Assembly: GCF_040712315.1 (NCBI RefSeq)
Contig: NC_134017.1
Location: 16,398,001 to 16,462,000, forward strand
Length of the DNA stretch: 64,000 nt
Direction of reading: 5' to 3'
DNA from: Castanea sativa
Lineage: Eukaryota > Streptophyta > Magnoliopsida > Fagales > Fagaceae
Shown here: piece after piece, positions 11,281 to 22,558 of the stretch
Layout of the letters: each line of letters starts with the position of its first letter
Position numbering within the stretch: the stretch's first letter is position 1
The notes under the pieces: model-generated
What the model saw: only the letters and a program-made list of their open reading frames with translations
The model's database searches: none
Told to the model about the DNA's origin: nothing
Translations under genes and position numbers: made by a program

Positions 11281-13215
11281 ATGGCTAACATCTGTTGCTC
11301 CATTGAAACAGAGCCCAAGACCCTGAATCAAGGACAACTTAACCGTGCCAGGGTAATTTACCTTACTTTCTCTCATTTTGTTATTGAACCATTTCTTGCA
11401 TCTTAGTTTTTTATGCTTAGAAACGGTAGTTATATGCATTACCTTAGCAATTGATTGCATGAGTAATTCTCATTTGGAATGCTGCTTTATTCACTTCATG
11501 CTTATAGGAAGATGATTTGTTTTAAGTTGAGCTTAATGACTTCATTACCTTAGTCTAAAAGATAACCATTGATCAAATGTTAGGAAGAAGTCTATGAAAA
11601 TTATTCAATATTTCAAGTGTAATCTCTCATTTTATATGAATGATGAATCCTATCATAAATTTAAACGTGTAGCTTCTCTCCGGTAGTTTTGAGCATTGGA
11701 AGGGACATGATATTGATAAGTGTTTTGAAATGAACACGTGTCAGTTTCATGTTCTGTCCTAAGCTCACGTCCATAAGAGGGAAGTCTTACCTTAAATTTA
11801 ATTATAAATTACAAAATAATTGGTCAGAGTCTACAACCCTCGACCTAATTATAAGCTAAGAGGGGAAAAAAGTCACATCTATCCGTGGCTTTACTGCATT
11901 AGAAAACCTATTGGCACAAGTGAGAAAAATGAGAATATACACTAGAAAAATCCTTTATAGAAGATTTTCTTCTTTGATGGGCAAAATTCTTAAGATTATT
12001 TGTTTCATCAAACAATCATCTTGGTTTCACAATTGCCTTTTTTAAGCTGTGAAGCACGGGTGCGGCGTTTGGGCCGCCGCACCCGCGTCGGACGCGGCCG
12101 GACGCGGCGACGCGCGAGCGACGCCGCCGCCTGCGCGGCCGTGCCGCGCCCGCCAATAAAAAAAATTTTTTTTCGGCGCGATTCGGCGCGATTCGCGCCT
12201 ATTCGCGCCGATACGGCGCCGATTCGGGCCGACGCGCGCGAAAACGCGCCGATTCGGCCCGCAACGGGCGGGATCGGGGAAATCGGGCCGGCCCAAAACC
12301 GCCGAGACCCGCCGCTACAGGCCAAAAAGGCAGATATCGGCCCAAAAATGCCGATACCGCCCGAAATCGCCCGATACCGCCCGAAATCTGCCGATACCGG
12401 CACAAAACGGCCGATACCGGCCGAAATTCAAAAAAAAAAAAAAAACAACAACAACAACAACAGGTGCGTATGGCTGGAAAAAAAAAAAAAAAAAAGGTGC
12501 AAACGCACCGTTTCGAAAAAAACCAAGACCCAACCCTCTCCCTCTTCATTTTTCTTGAGCCTCTCTCCCACTCTCTACCTTCACTCTTCAGCTAGGCTCT
12601 CTCCTATTCTCTGTATTCTAGTTATTATTTACCATTGCTCTTAAATTTGGTATATATTTATATAATGTAAAAAAAGTATGTTTAGCAATATATTAAAAAT
12701 ATAAATAAAAATATTTTTAATAATTTTTTAATCGCCGCACCCCGCCGCACCCGCACCCTACTTTTTCAAAAATTGCCGAGTCCCGCACCCGCTCCCGCAC
12801 CCGCACCCGAATCCCGAAACGCACCCGTGCTTCATAGTTTTTAAGTCTTAACATTTTCTGTTGCAGGAAGTGGCTGCAGATGTTGCTGAAAAGATGGAAC
12901 CAAATGAAGCGTCAACTGTATTCAATGAGGTATGTGCTTCAATAACATACATATGAAGTTTGAATAAACTACTTTACAATAAGAATTCTAATTTTCTGAC
13001 CATACTAACATGCTGCTTCTAAAAATTCTATGCAGAAATTAAGACCAAGCTTTCAAATAAAGGATCAAGAGCGAGAAAAGGAGGAAAAAGAACTTCACGA
13101 GCCTGTTGAGAAGGGTGACATTATTGAAAGACCTTGCCAATGCTTGTGCCCTACTGCCATTGTAGAATCCCCAGATCAAACGAGTCTTAAGGAACCCCTC
13201 TCAGCCCCATTTTGA
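11281..13215 (+). CDS. Small three-exon gene, uncharacterised 104-aa protein
   Basis: The exons are 11281-11352, 12867-12929 and 13036-13215, of 72, 63 and 180 nt. All are whole codons, with GT donors and TTGCAG or ATGCAG acceptors, so the frame runs through both phase-0 introns to a TGA. The 104-residue product starts MANICCSIETEPKTLNQGQL, continues into an Ala/Val/Glu-rich stretch, then a Lys/Glu-rich charged segment, and ends with a Cys pair (CQCLC) and a Pro-rich tail. There is no signal peptide or clear membrane helix. I do not recognise a named family; it looks like a conserved plant-specific unknown. An in-frame ATG at 11272 would add three residues, but 11281 has the better context (G at +4). 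Intron 1 carries a hAT-like insertion (12047-12837). A TATA motif, a uORF and an AATAAA signal fit a live gene. Confidence 0.72.
12047..12837. mobile_element. CpG-rich non-autonomous hAT-like transposon
   Basis: The termini are inverted copies: CTGTGAAGCACGGGTGCG on the left and, reverse-complemented, CTATGAAGCACGGGTGCG on the right, with one mismatch in 18. They are flanked by a perfect 8-bp duplication TTTTTAAG at 12039-12046 and 12838-12845. Eight-bp duplications are the hAT signature. The left half (12050-12425) is extremely GC- and CpG-rich, built from degenerate units such as GATTCGGCGCG and CCGATACCGCCCGAAAT. The right half holds A-runs, CT-rich DNA and a second CGCACCC-rich terminus. 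No transposase is encoded; the long overlapping frames on both strands come from base composition. It lies inside intron 1 of the 104-aa gene. Confidence 0.85.
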
Positions 13216-13326
13216 AACCATCTTATTGATGAGATGGTCTTGTAGTAATATGTGGTCTCTGGTTGTCATAATTCTTATGTATAAATTATAATCATATTAT
13301 TGTAAGATAAAGTAGTTATAATTTGC

Positions 13327-13332
13327 AATAAA
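13327..13332 (+). terminator. Poly(A) signal of the 104-aa gene
   Basis: A canonical AATAAA lies about 115 nt downstream of the TGA at 13213-13215, in AT-rich sequence. This is a suitable position for 3'-end formation. Confidence 0.5.
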
Positions 13333-14077
13333 ACTGTATCCTTATGGGGTGTGAGAATTTTTCTAGGAGATATACATTGGGCACCTTACCAATGAATGAA
13401 CCAGACCTCTGAGGGAGCTTGGTTATCCCCTGGGCAATTAATACCGATAATTATCGCCAGGGCAATTAATACTGATATAAAGGTGCTGCAACCAAATCCT
13501 TTTTTTTTTTTCCTTCCTACTATGATTGTGTTTGGCATTCTATGAAAAAGACAACTTTTTTTACTATTTAGCTTATTTTTGCTACTATTTTTAGATCTCA
13601 TTTTACTTTTTGATACTATTTATGGGTCCTATTGTACTATTTTAACTAACTTTTAGTTTTATTTACTGTATTTTTACCAAAATTTTTTAATATTAACTAA
13701 ATAAATTGTTTCCAAATGAACTCTGCTGGCATGCATGAATTTTGTCCAGGCAAGACCCTTGAATCCATCACAGTCCAATAAGAGCACACCTTACTTACGC
13801 ATCAACTAAAAGCAACGATCCCTCACCACATGTTAAATATATTATGGCTCAAGGGGGTCAAAATTATAGCAAATTCGATCACTTAATTGTTAATAGTAAG
13901 CAGACTAGTCCATGTTGATTTAGTGCGCTATAGTATACAAACTTGGAAAAAGTTAATGAATGACCAAGAGCATTTGTTTAGAAAACATTTTTAAAAACTT
14001 TTGAAAAGAAAAAAACAATTAAATTTTTTAAAGACTTTTTATTGCTAGCTTGTTTTCTGCATGTTATCCAACGTTAA
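13333..14077. other. Intergenic spacer with a possible decayed MITE
   Basis: No gene seen. The stretch at about 13520-13722 (GTTTGGCATTCTATG ... TTTCCAAATGAAC, with the phrase CTATTTATGGGTCC) resembles a decayed member of the GTTTGGATAC MITE family, but its ends are too diverged to be sure. Confidence 0.4.
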
Positions 14078-14225
14078 GGGGTGTTTTGTTTGTGTTTTTA
14101 AACAATAATTTTTAGTTTTTAAATAACATTACATGTATTTCTACACACTTTTTTCACCCATGCGTATTTCCATAAATATTTTCAAATAACAATTTTTAGT
14201 TTTTAAACACATACCAAATGGGCCC
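14078..14225. mobile_element. Tourist-like MITE, 148 bp, TAA duplication
   Basis: The ends GGGGTGTTTTGTTTGTGTTT and the inverse of ACACATACCAAATGGGCCC are related. Inner blocks AATTTTTAGTTTTTAAA recur towards both ends. The element is bordered by TAA at 14075-14077 and 14226-14228. A 3-bp TAA duplication with G-rich termini fits PIF/Harbinger (Tourist) MITEs. Confidence 0.65.
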
Positions 14226-14564
14226 TAAGTGATCTCGAAAGTAGCAACAAGTAGCACCATCAGTAATGATGCGCAAAAAAAAAAAAAATCAAATGTCAAT
14301 AAATCCAACTTTTCTTCCTTCTTCTTTATTTTTAATTTTTTTTAATTTCCTCGTAAAACAAAATAAGATAATAATGTATAACCATATAAGGGTAGTGCCC
14401 TTAGAACATTTAATAATGAGATATTTTTAAAAAGTTTCGATACCACTTTTATAGAAAATATAAATAGAAAATATAAAAAACTATAAAAATTTGTGGTTTC
14501 TTATAAAAAACTTTTGAAAATATTTCCTAAACTAATGCTAACAAGAACAGGGCCTAAACCCATA

Positions 14565-15110
14565 GGTCCATGAGGTCATGAAGCTTTACTATATTATACT
14601 TTAGCCCACAACTTCACATATATAATATCTTGCCCACATATTATCACAAAATTACAATTTAGACTCATAGCTTAACATAATTAGAACTTTATCCACATTC
14701 TTTCATGAAATTACACATTACATATTTAAAGTTTTACTCTCATGCTTTCACAAAATTTCACTTTAGACCTACAATTTTCACATATTCAATATTTTATCCT
14801 CATACTTTCACAAAATTACTCCTTAGGCCCCTACAACTTCACATATTTACAAATTTACCACATTTTTAATGAAATCACTCTTTAAACCCTAAGATTTCAT
14901 AAGATTTTACATATTTACAAATTTACCACATTTTGTTTGCATATTTTCATTAACCTCACATATTTACAATCTTGCCAGCACATTTTTTTTATAATTACAC
15001 TTTTGGCCTCATGTAGATTCATAATTACACTTAGCCCTCTTTAATATGACATAATTACACTTTGATTCTTCCAAAAATTACCAGATTGTCATAGACCTCG
15101 CCCAAATGAC
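14565..15110. repeat. Highly diverged tandem repeat, unit about 57 bp
   Basis: A phrase like TTTCACAAAATTACACTTTAG followed by CTACAACTTCACATATTTACA recurs about eight to ten times. Reference points at 14643, 14700, 14748 and 14808 give spacings of 57, 48 and 60. Copies differ by substitutions and small indels. It is non-coding and looks like an old minisatellite. Confidence 0.55.
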
Positions 15111-15557
15111 CATAATACCCCTGAGACCACTACATTTACCTTTAAAAACTTTTATCTTTTTAAGGTGGTGCTATAAATTAAGGCTACAATTTGACTTATT
15201 AAATCAAGCCAATTCGGTATAACAATTTCATTTGTAATGCCTAGTAAGTTTCTAGTAATATTGGTCAAGAGGTGTTTACGCTACTCATTAAGAAGGATTT
15301 AAAGAGATTAAACCTACATTGAAAAATAGTAAAGAGTTTAAGGTTGAAAATGGTTATAGACTCCCTATAAAAGTGGCTCGATTGCATTATTAAATCCTAC
15401 CTTAATATGTGTCCTTCAATACACCTTAACATGATCTTATTTCTAAGAAGTTTTTGTTAAGGCGCCTTATGGTAATTTGTTTTCCCTCATGGTATTCTAG
15501 TCTTTAAGTTCTTGTGATTTTTAGGTGTAAGTATATTGGTAATTTTTATTACTTAAA

Positions 15558-16680
15558 CCCTGTAAGAGCATCCACAACAGATGTGGTATAAAAAATGTCA
15601 TTTTGGCACATCAAAAGCCTACTTTATTATTTTACCACATCATTTTACAACATCTCATTTATCAGATGTTTTATAATTCAATTCTATACATTTAAATAAT
15701 ATTTAGTACACATTAAAATAATATATTATCTTCTCTCCATTTTCATCAACAACAGCAACAACATCAATGGCACAACCACCAGCCACCAATATCCACTGTC
15801 GCAATAGCACCTCTATTGCAAACCAACCACTACAATTACTCACCAATATGGCAATATCAGATCAACCCAAATTGCAGCCAAAAAAAAAAAAACCAAAAAA
15901 AAACCCATAGATTGAACAGATTGCAACCAAACCCATTCCATTCCATTCCATTCCATTTGATCCAATCCGATTAGAACCCCAACTCCACGGGCTTGACCTG
16001 AATAAAAACCGGGTTTCACCATTGTCGACAAGCATGATCGTGACAAAAACTCCGGCGGCAGACCTCGCCCTCATGAACCTTGCTTACTGCACGCCGATCT
16101 TCATGGCTTCGTTGCCCCTGGCACCAAGCTCTACCTCGCCTCCATCGCCGATTCCTTACAAACCTCGCTTACTGCTCTCACGCCGATCTTCATGGCTTCG
16201 CTGTCCCTGGCACCAAGCTCTACCTCACCTCCATCGCTGATTCCTTTGTTCTTTCTCTGACAGGATGAAGATCTGTTTGGTTTGTGATGATTCCATTTCT
16301 AGGTTTTGTTTTGAACTGGGAATTGGAGTTTGATTTGAGGTGCAAAGAGAGAAGAAAGAAGATTTTTGGGTTTGATTTGAGGTGCAAAGAGAGAGAAAGA
16401 CGTTTGAGGTTGAGGGAGAACACCGGTTGGGAGAGAGAGACAGATTGTGAGGAGAGAGAGAAAATCAATTAAAGAAGTGAGAGGAGAGAGAAAAGTCGAA
16501 TAAAAAAATAATAAACCAGAATGCCATATTCATTCGTGCCGTGGCAAAATACAACGGTACTGTTCCTATGTGGCAAAAATTATGAAATTTGGAACATTTG
16601 ATAAAGTGAATTTTTTGGTGTTTGATGTGCCAAATGTGCCAAATATTTGGCATTTGGCACATTTAGCACATCTAGAATGT
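15558..16680. mobile_element. Probable non-autonomous MULE-like element with internal gene-like segment
   Basis: The left end GAGCATCCACAACAGATGTGG matches a widespread plant non-autonomous transposon terminus. TTTGGCACATC-type phrases near 15602-15612 recur inverted near 16625-16670. The right end runs into the MITE at 16677 and is not clean. The interior (15940-16470) is GC-richer than its surroundings and gene-like, with an imperfect direct duplication at 16079-16250. The short open frames are not supported as genes; captured host sequence is possible. Confidence 0.45.
16079..16250 (+). repeat. Imperfect direct duplication, unit about 87 bp
   Basis: The phrase GCCGATCTTCATGGCTTCG through ACCAAGCTCTACCTC and CATCG(C/T)(C/T)GATTCC occurs twice, at about 16079-16165 and 16166-16250, with about 90% identity by eye. 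It lies in the GC-rich centre of the element above. Confidence 0.65.
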
Positions 16681-16947
16681 GTTTGGATCCAGATTATTTG
16701 TGTCTACGTTTTGGTTGTTCACGTTTCAACTCTTTTTTTTAAAATTTTTTTTCCGGGTAGCTTTTCAGCTTTTAAGGGACAAAAAACATTGTTCACCACT
16801 AACGAGCACTGTTCACGACACTATTTATGTACTTTTTCATTAAAAATAAGTTTTGCAATACTATTCACACATTTAAAAATTATTTTACTACAATATTTTT
16901 AATTTTTAATTTTAATTTCAATAAAATAAGTTTTATTTAAATAGACC
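16677..16947. mobile_element. Diverged MITE of the 3366-3698 family
   Basis: It shares the order of landmarks with the 3366 element: GTGTTTGGATCCAGATTAT at the left, a T-rich block, TAGCTTTTCAGC, CACTGTTCACGACACTATT, ACTATTCACACATTTAAAA, and a right end TTTAAATAGACCC. The right inverted terminus is heavily mutated. Confidence 0.55.
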
Positions 16948-17279
16948 CTAGTTTGGATGCGCTGATTGCGACTTTATAATTGTGAAGGCAAAAAAGTAGC
17001 GCGAGTGAGTGATGGCAAAGCAGCTGACCAAAACAGAGTAGGAAGAGGGTGTTTTGGTCATTTCGTCCAAAACTCTTTCCAAGATCAAATTTGAATTTGG
17101 AAATAGGCTTTAGGGTTTCAAAATCAAAAAGTTCCTTTTTCATTTTTAAAAACACATCGTTTTCGTTTTTGATTTCATTTGGTACTACAACTACGAGCTC
17201 TGAGCTGAAGCTCAGCTTCCATAACTTTTGGGAGGGAAAATTAGCTCAGCAAAAAAAAAAAAAAAACCCCAATATCAAA

Positions 17280-17541
17280 ACATTACAAACCAACCCATTT
17301 CACCAAAACCCTAATCTCTCTCTCGCCAGGTACGCTCTCTCTCTCTATTGTTTTTGTTTGGTTGCTGAGAAAAAACGAAGGAAAAGAATAAAAAAATGAG
17401 TTTTGATTTTTGTAGGGTCACGATTTTTGAGTTTTCTGACGTTCCACTGTCTAGCTTAGTGAGGAACTTGGTTTAGGAGGAAAAAAAGCTGTGAGAGTGT
17501 TAACTTAGGTACTCAATAGTTCTTAGGTTCTAGATGGTTCT

Positions 17542-17572
<31 letters not shown>

Positions 17573-18248
17573 TCTCGCAAACCAAACGAGAGGGTATTGC
17601 TTTGAAGGTTTATTTATTTAGTTATTTGTGTGATTGGTGGTTTGTATTTTGTTTGCTATTGTTGCTGAGAGAATTAGGAAAAATGTATGTAAATGGTAAT
17701 TTGGATGATTAGATTGTATGTGGATTGTTGCTTAGGGTTTTTGGTTGATTTTGAATTCTGTGGTTAGTAATTCTAGTAGATATCAATGAATGAATTTTAG
17801 CTTCCTAAGCTGGATTAACTTTACTGCTTCTTCACCTTTAAAAAAAAAAAAAAGCGTGCAGTGCAGTCCTTGTTCAGTTGATTATATATTGTGTTGCTGA
17901 GAAATGTAAATGGCTGACCCTAAATAATCTATTGAGGGTCCATAGCTGACCCATAAATTTTGAGACTCAAGCTTGGTTGTTGTTATCGAATGTTGCTGAG
18001 AAAGAAATGAAAAGGAATGCTAATTTAAATCATTGAATGAAGTAGTATTCATTTGTGAGCTCAGGAATAAATAGATTTTTTGTTTTGGTTTTTTGGATTG
18101 TACTGTGCCCTGTGGAATGATCATACTCTTACTTGAGACTAGAACCTTTATTTTTGTCTACTTGTTATTTTTATAGAAACTGAATGGAGGGGTAATTAGT
18201 TTTGTGCTGGTTTGCAGAGGCTTCATTTCATTCTAAAAATATTGTAAG
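17280..18248 (+). other. NUP35: Probable 5'UTR exon, 5'UTR intron and leader of NUP35
   Basis: A CT-rich leader ends at 17329 with CGCCAG followed by donor GTACGC. An acceptor GTTTGCAG ends at 18217, 31 nt before the ATG. This predicts an 888-nt intron wholly within the 5'UTR, with a long T-run (17546-17573) inside. CT-rich leaders and a first intron in the 5'UTR are common in plant housekeeping genes. Transcript data would be needed to fix the start site. Confidence 0.55.
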
Positions 18249-21200
18249 ATGAGCACCACAGTACAGAGAACTCCCAGATCTGGGAGGCAGTCGTTGTTTT
18301 TTCAAGATTTGGCATCTCCTGTTTCTGCCCAGAGGGGGAAGTTTTCAAGTCCAGGTCGGGCAGCAGCAGTATCTGCTTTGTGGCGTGAGAATTTTGCAGG
18401 GTCGGATCTTCCACCTCCTCCTGTTTTCACCTTGGAAGACCGGTCAGATTTTTCTCCTGAATCTGGGATTCCAGATTACCCATTATCTCCAGAAGCCAAA
18501 TCAGACCCCAGAACTCCTGTCCAGAGTTCTGGTCGGGACATCTCAACTCCAGGGAAAAACAAATCAGAGGCAAGCACTTCTTATGCCCTGATGGGCGCAC
18601 AGCAAAACCAACAGAGTTCGGCGGGTTTGAATTGGTGGTCACCTGCAAAGAGTGGCAGTGAGCAAGAAGATAAAGGTAAGAGTTCGCCTGTTGAGGGTGT
18701 GGTTCAGCCTGGTGCTTTGATCACACTTCCACCCCCAAGGGAAGTTGCAAGACCAGAGGTACAGAGGAATTGCTTGCCCACAGGTCACCTCAATGAGGAA
18801 GAATGGGTTACTGTCTATGGGTATTGTTTTATCCTTTCTTTTGTTTCATGCCTGTCTGTTACTTTTAATATCTTTGCATCTTTTATGTTATTCAAAGCTC
18901 TGCAAACATTTCATATCAAGCGAAATCTTTAGAAAATGATGCTTTCCAGAAAGATGGTCTACAAATTGTCATTGTAGCCAACGACATAATTTCCGCTAAT
19001 TGCCTCAATAATTAAAAGGTTGATGGAGTTGGGGCCTTGAAAATAATTTTATATTTGAGTCTGACATGCTAGAAATACTTTTTAGTTATATGGGTTACAT
19101 AAGATTTCTATCTTAAAAAAGAACTATACAGATTGGTTCCTAGTGCATATATATTTTTAACAGAGCACCATTACATGAAATTTCCATTAATCCTTGAAAC
19201 AATTGAATTCTATTTGCTTATGGCAGTCTCTGCTTAATCTTATACACTTTTTTGTATGCTAAACCTTTTGTATAATTCATCTTTTATTGGTAAGTTTACA
19301 CACGCAACCCACAAGCTTCCACTTCACCGTTTATTATAGGAGGAGGAGGGTGCTGTCTGAGCTAGAGCTCATTAGCTTTACAATTTATCCCTTCAAGAGT
19401 TAAAAACACATATTTAGCTCATTGGGTCTTACAACACATCGTTCTCATGGTTAAAGTAAGGCGAAAATATCATTTCGGCGTCATTGTCAATTTGGTCCCT
19501 ACATTTTGGTAGCAATCAGTTTGGTTCTTGTTATTTTCATCTTGCAGTCGATTTGATTCCTACCATCAACTCACTAACGGAAATTGATTGCAAGTTAAAA
19601 ATAACAAGGACCAAATTGATAGGTACCAAATTGATAATGATCCCACAATGTAAGGGCAAAAATAGTATTTTTGCCTTAAAGTAATAACTAGAATGATATA
19701 AAGTGATAATATAGTGACCTTATATCATTCTTGTTTGGTACATTGGCTTTGTACTTCCTTTATGTTTAACAATATAAAAGAACAAGGACTTTAATGTCAC
19801 TGGTTGTCCATTGGGAAAATGAACACTTCTGTTGTGGATTTATTGAAAACAGAACATGAGTTAATTTTTTATCAAGTACAACAGACTAAATTGCCCACTT
19901 GATTTGATTCAATGATTTATAATACTAAAAATGTTGTTGATTGGTCTCTGGTTGAATTATGTCCTGATTCTCTAATATTTTCACAATTCCTACAAGCTAG
20001 TTATTGGTATACCTATAAAGTTGCAGAAATTTTTAAATGAAATAGCTACGCAATTTATATTTATGTTTTTAGAGCTTGTTCCAGCTATAGACTTGTCAAA
20101 AGCCCTCATCTTAAAGTCATGGTGCTAATTATGTTTAAAATGGAATTGAGATAAAGGATGCAAACTCTATGAAGATAAGGATGAAGTAAAAGAAAATCAA
20201 GCACAGGGGGGATTTATATTATGTAGCTTGAAGTTGAATAGAGTGGCTTAGGGGAATAGGCCAGGGGGTTCTTGGAATTTTAATCATGGTAGATCCAAAG
20301 AGAAAACTGTAATGAATGAGGGAAGAGAATGAGAAGAAGTAGTTGTGGTAACAAAATGAGGCTAGAAAAGAAAAAAAAAAGGATATTGCATTATTAATTG
20401 GATGTTGATCAATGAAAATTGGATTGGGATTGACCCCTTAGTGTGCATTTGGATGAGCTCATTGCATTGGCTTATGTTACTAAAAAATAAGTTGGATAAA
20501 AGTCCAAAGGCACCTAGAAAAAGTGAGGCTTTAAAAAGTTATACATAAGCTGGTACTGAAAATAGACTGGATTTTAAGTTAAAGCAAGTAGGCACAGTAG
20601 ACTATGTTGAGGGAGATGCCAGGGGTTCAGTTGATATTGACAAGAACAAAATGAATAAGTCATCTAGGCAATATTGATATATATTAATTTATAGCTGGTT
20701 ATACGTGAGAATTGAAGCATCTTTAAGGCTTCTACTTTGTTTTTACATGATAGACAAGAGACTCAAGGTTGAGCATGCCTCAAGGTGTTTTCCACCTCTC
20801 AAATGTGAAGTTCTACTGTTTGAAGCTTCTAGGTCTGCATCTGAGTGTCTTACTTGAGGCTTAAGCCCTTTAAAGCAATGTTTGTGATATTTCCTTAGTT
20901 ATCAATTCTTTAATTATATAAAATGTGCTCATTAAACATTTATTTATTTTTTATTAGTCTTATATAAACACTTATTACATTGTGGGCCTATAATACTGTT
21001 CTTTTTTATTTCCAGGTTTTCCCCATCTGACACGAACTTAGTTTTGAGGGAGTTTGAAAAGTGTGGTGTGATTTTGAAACATGTTCCAGGTCCAAGAGAA
21101 GCTAACTGGATGCACATTCTATATCAGGTTCTCTTTAATTGTTGTTTCAAGTTTGATAAATTTGGTTTTCTTTCATATGACATCAACAATCTCTTCTTTC

Positions 21201-22558
21201 TGCCTTTTCTTTGGGCCTTTGATGTTACTATCACTTTGTCAAGTGAAAAGCACATTTTTTTCAAGTTTTGTAATAAGAATTTTATGACAAATGGGAAAAT
21301 AAATAACTCAGAAGGTGATAGAAATGATAATAATAATAAATTTTTATAAGTAGTAATAATTATAAAATGGCTGGCTGAGCATAACTAATTTTAGTAATTG
21401 TTTTCTGTTGATCCTAACCTTACCAAGGTGTCATCCGTTGTAAACTTTTCCTTTGCTTTGATTTGCTAAATCTGGAAAAACTGCTATCCATTCTTGTTGT
21501 GTTCAAAGCTGGCTTCTTGTTGGCTGGATGCTCCAGTGGATTATGCATGTGCGACAAGTGTATAATATTGATCCTTCCATTTTATATGCTCTTAATGCTA
21601 GGGTAGAAAATAGAAACTCTTGACCTGATGTAGCACTTCAATGGCATGCAATCTTAAGCAGGATCATGTATGTTATGTTGATGTGATGATAAGACATGGT
21701 TTCGTGGATTCATGATTTGCATATAAACTATTTCTTAACCGGTCATGTCACTGTATGAAAAACAATTCTTGTAAATACATGAAGTCAATTATCTTATTCA
21801 TGTAGTTAATTAGGAAAACTGTGTCCATGTTTTTTACATAAAAAAGTCTTGAATTACATCTATAGTGTACATACACTATAGATGAAATTACATATCTATA
21901 TCTAACTTCTGATATTGCCTTGAGGACATCTGTTGCACTTGAGGTATTATAATATGTGAAACATGATATAGACAACCTTGTGTAGTGTTCGATTAGAATT
22001 TTGAAGTACTTCTATTGGTAACACAAGCAAAATTTGCCTTCAAAAGCGGTCCAAGTAAAGTTTATAAATGATGTCTTCTCTAACAATGATCTTGCCCCTT
22101 TGTTGGAATTGTGGTTCAGTAATGCTTTCTAATCTGCTGTAGGGGTTATAATATCCACTCTTGTTTCTGGCCTCCCCGACCCCCTCCCTCTCCTCAGGTT
22201 TGGAGTTTGGAAAAGTGTTACTGATTTGGTTGCTTTTTTGTTGGTGCAGAATCGATTTGATGCTCAGAAGGCTCTCAGCAAGAATGGCATGCAAATCAAT
22301 GGGGTACTAATTGTAGGTGTTAAGCCATTGGATCCAATGCAACGCCAGGCTTTGAGTGAAAGGGTCAACAATCAGGGATTCATGACTTTACCTCCTCAAC
22401 CGTCCACAAAATCCTCAGAACTGAACACATTGAAAGCCCCCTCTCGCCCCTATTATCTTCAAAATGGCAGTACCAATACTCGGCAGTCAGGAGGTGCCAT
22501 TGCTTCCCCAACAAAATCTTTGGTGTCTAAAGTCATGGATCTGATGTTTGGAGTTTAG
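18249..22558 (+). CDS. NUP35: Nucleoporin NUP35 (MPPN domain, RRM-type)
   Basis: The exons are 18249-18820, 21016-21127 and 22250-22558, with donors GTATTG and GTTCTC and acceptors TTCCAG and GTGCAG. They join in frame to a 330-residue protein, close to the length I recall for the Arabidopsis homologue. The N-terminal half (about 1-180) is a disordered Ser/Pro-rich region with a short TPRSGRQSLFFQDLASP motif. The RRM_NUP35/MPPN fold follows at about 185-270: NEEEWVTVYGFSP, then FEKCGVILKHVPGP and NWMHILYQNRFDAQKAL, then GVLIVGVKPLDP. The C-terminus ends VSKVMDLMFGV, a probable amphipathic membrane-contacting helix. Family knowledge: NUP35/Nup53 is a structural subunit of the nuclear pore inner ring, linking scaffold nucleoporins to the pore membrane. 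The gene looks intact. Intron 1 carries a small MULE-type MITE. Confidence 0.93.
19460..19675. mobile_element. 216-bp Mutator-like MITE in NUP35 intron 1
   Basis: The ends GGCGAAAATATCATTT and the inverse of the right end (GGCAAAAATACTATTT) are inverted repeats. They are bounded by a perfect 9-bp duplication TTAAAGTAA at 19451-19459 and 19676-19684. Internal inverted blocks (AATTTGGTCC / GGACCAAATT) reinforce the pairing. Nine-bp duplications identify the MULE superfamily. Non-coding. Confidence 0.85.

Noticed and set aside
12000..12644. 214-residue plus-strand frame and several overlapping minus-strand frames
   Set aside because: They come from the GC-rich, stop-poor hAT-like element, are open on both strands at once, and consist of Arg/Pro/Ala-rich repeats without a domain.
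16022..16268. Two overlapping 60-70 residue plus-strand frames
   Set aside because: They lie in the duplicated cargo of a transposon and read in two frames; the apparent repeats reflect the DNA duplication, not a protein.
18223..18648. Minus-strand and alternative-frame ORFs over NUP35 exon 1
   Set aside because: Shadows of the NUP35 coding exon.
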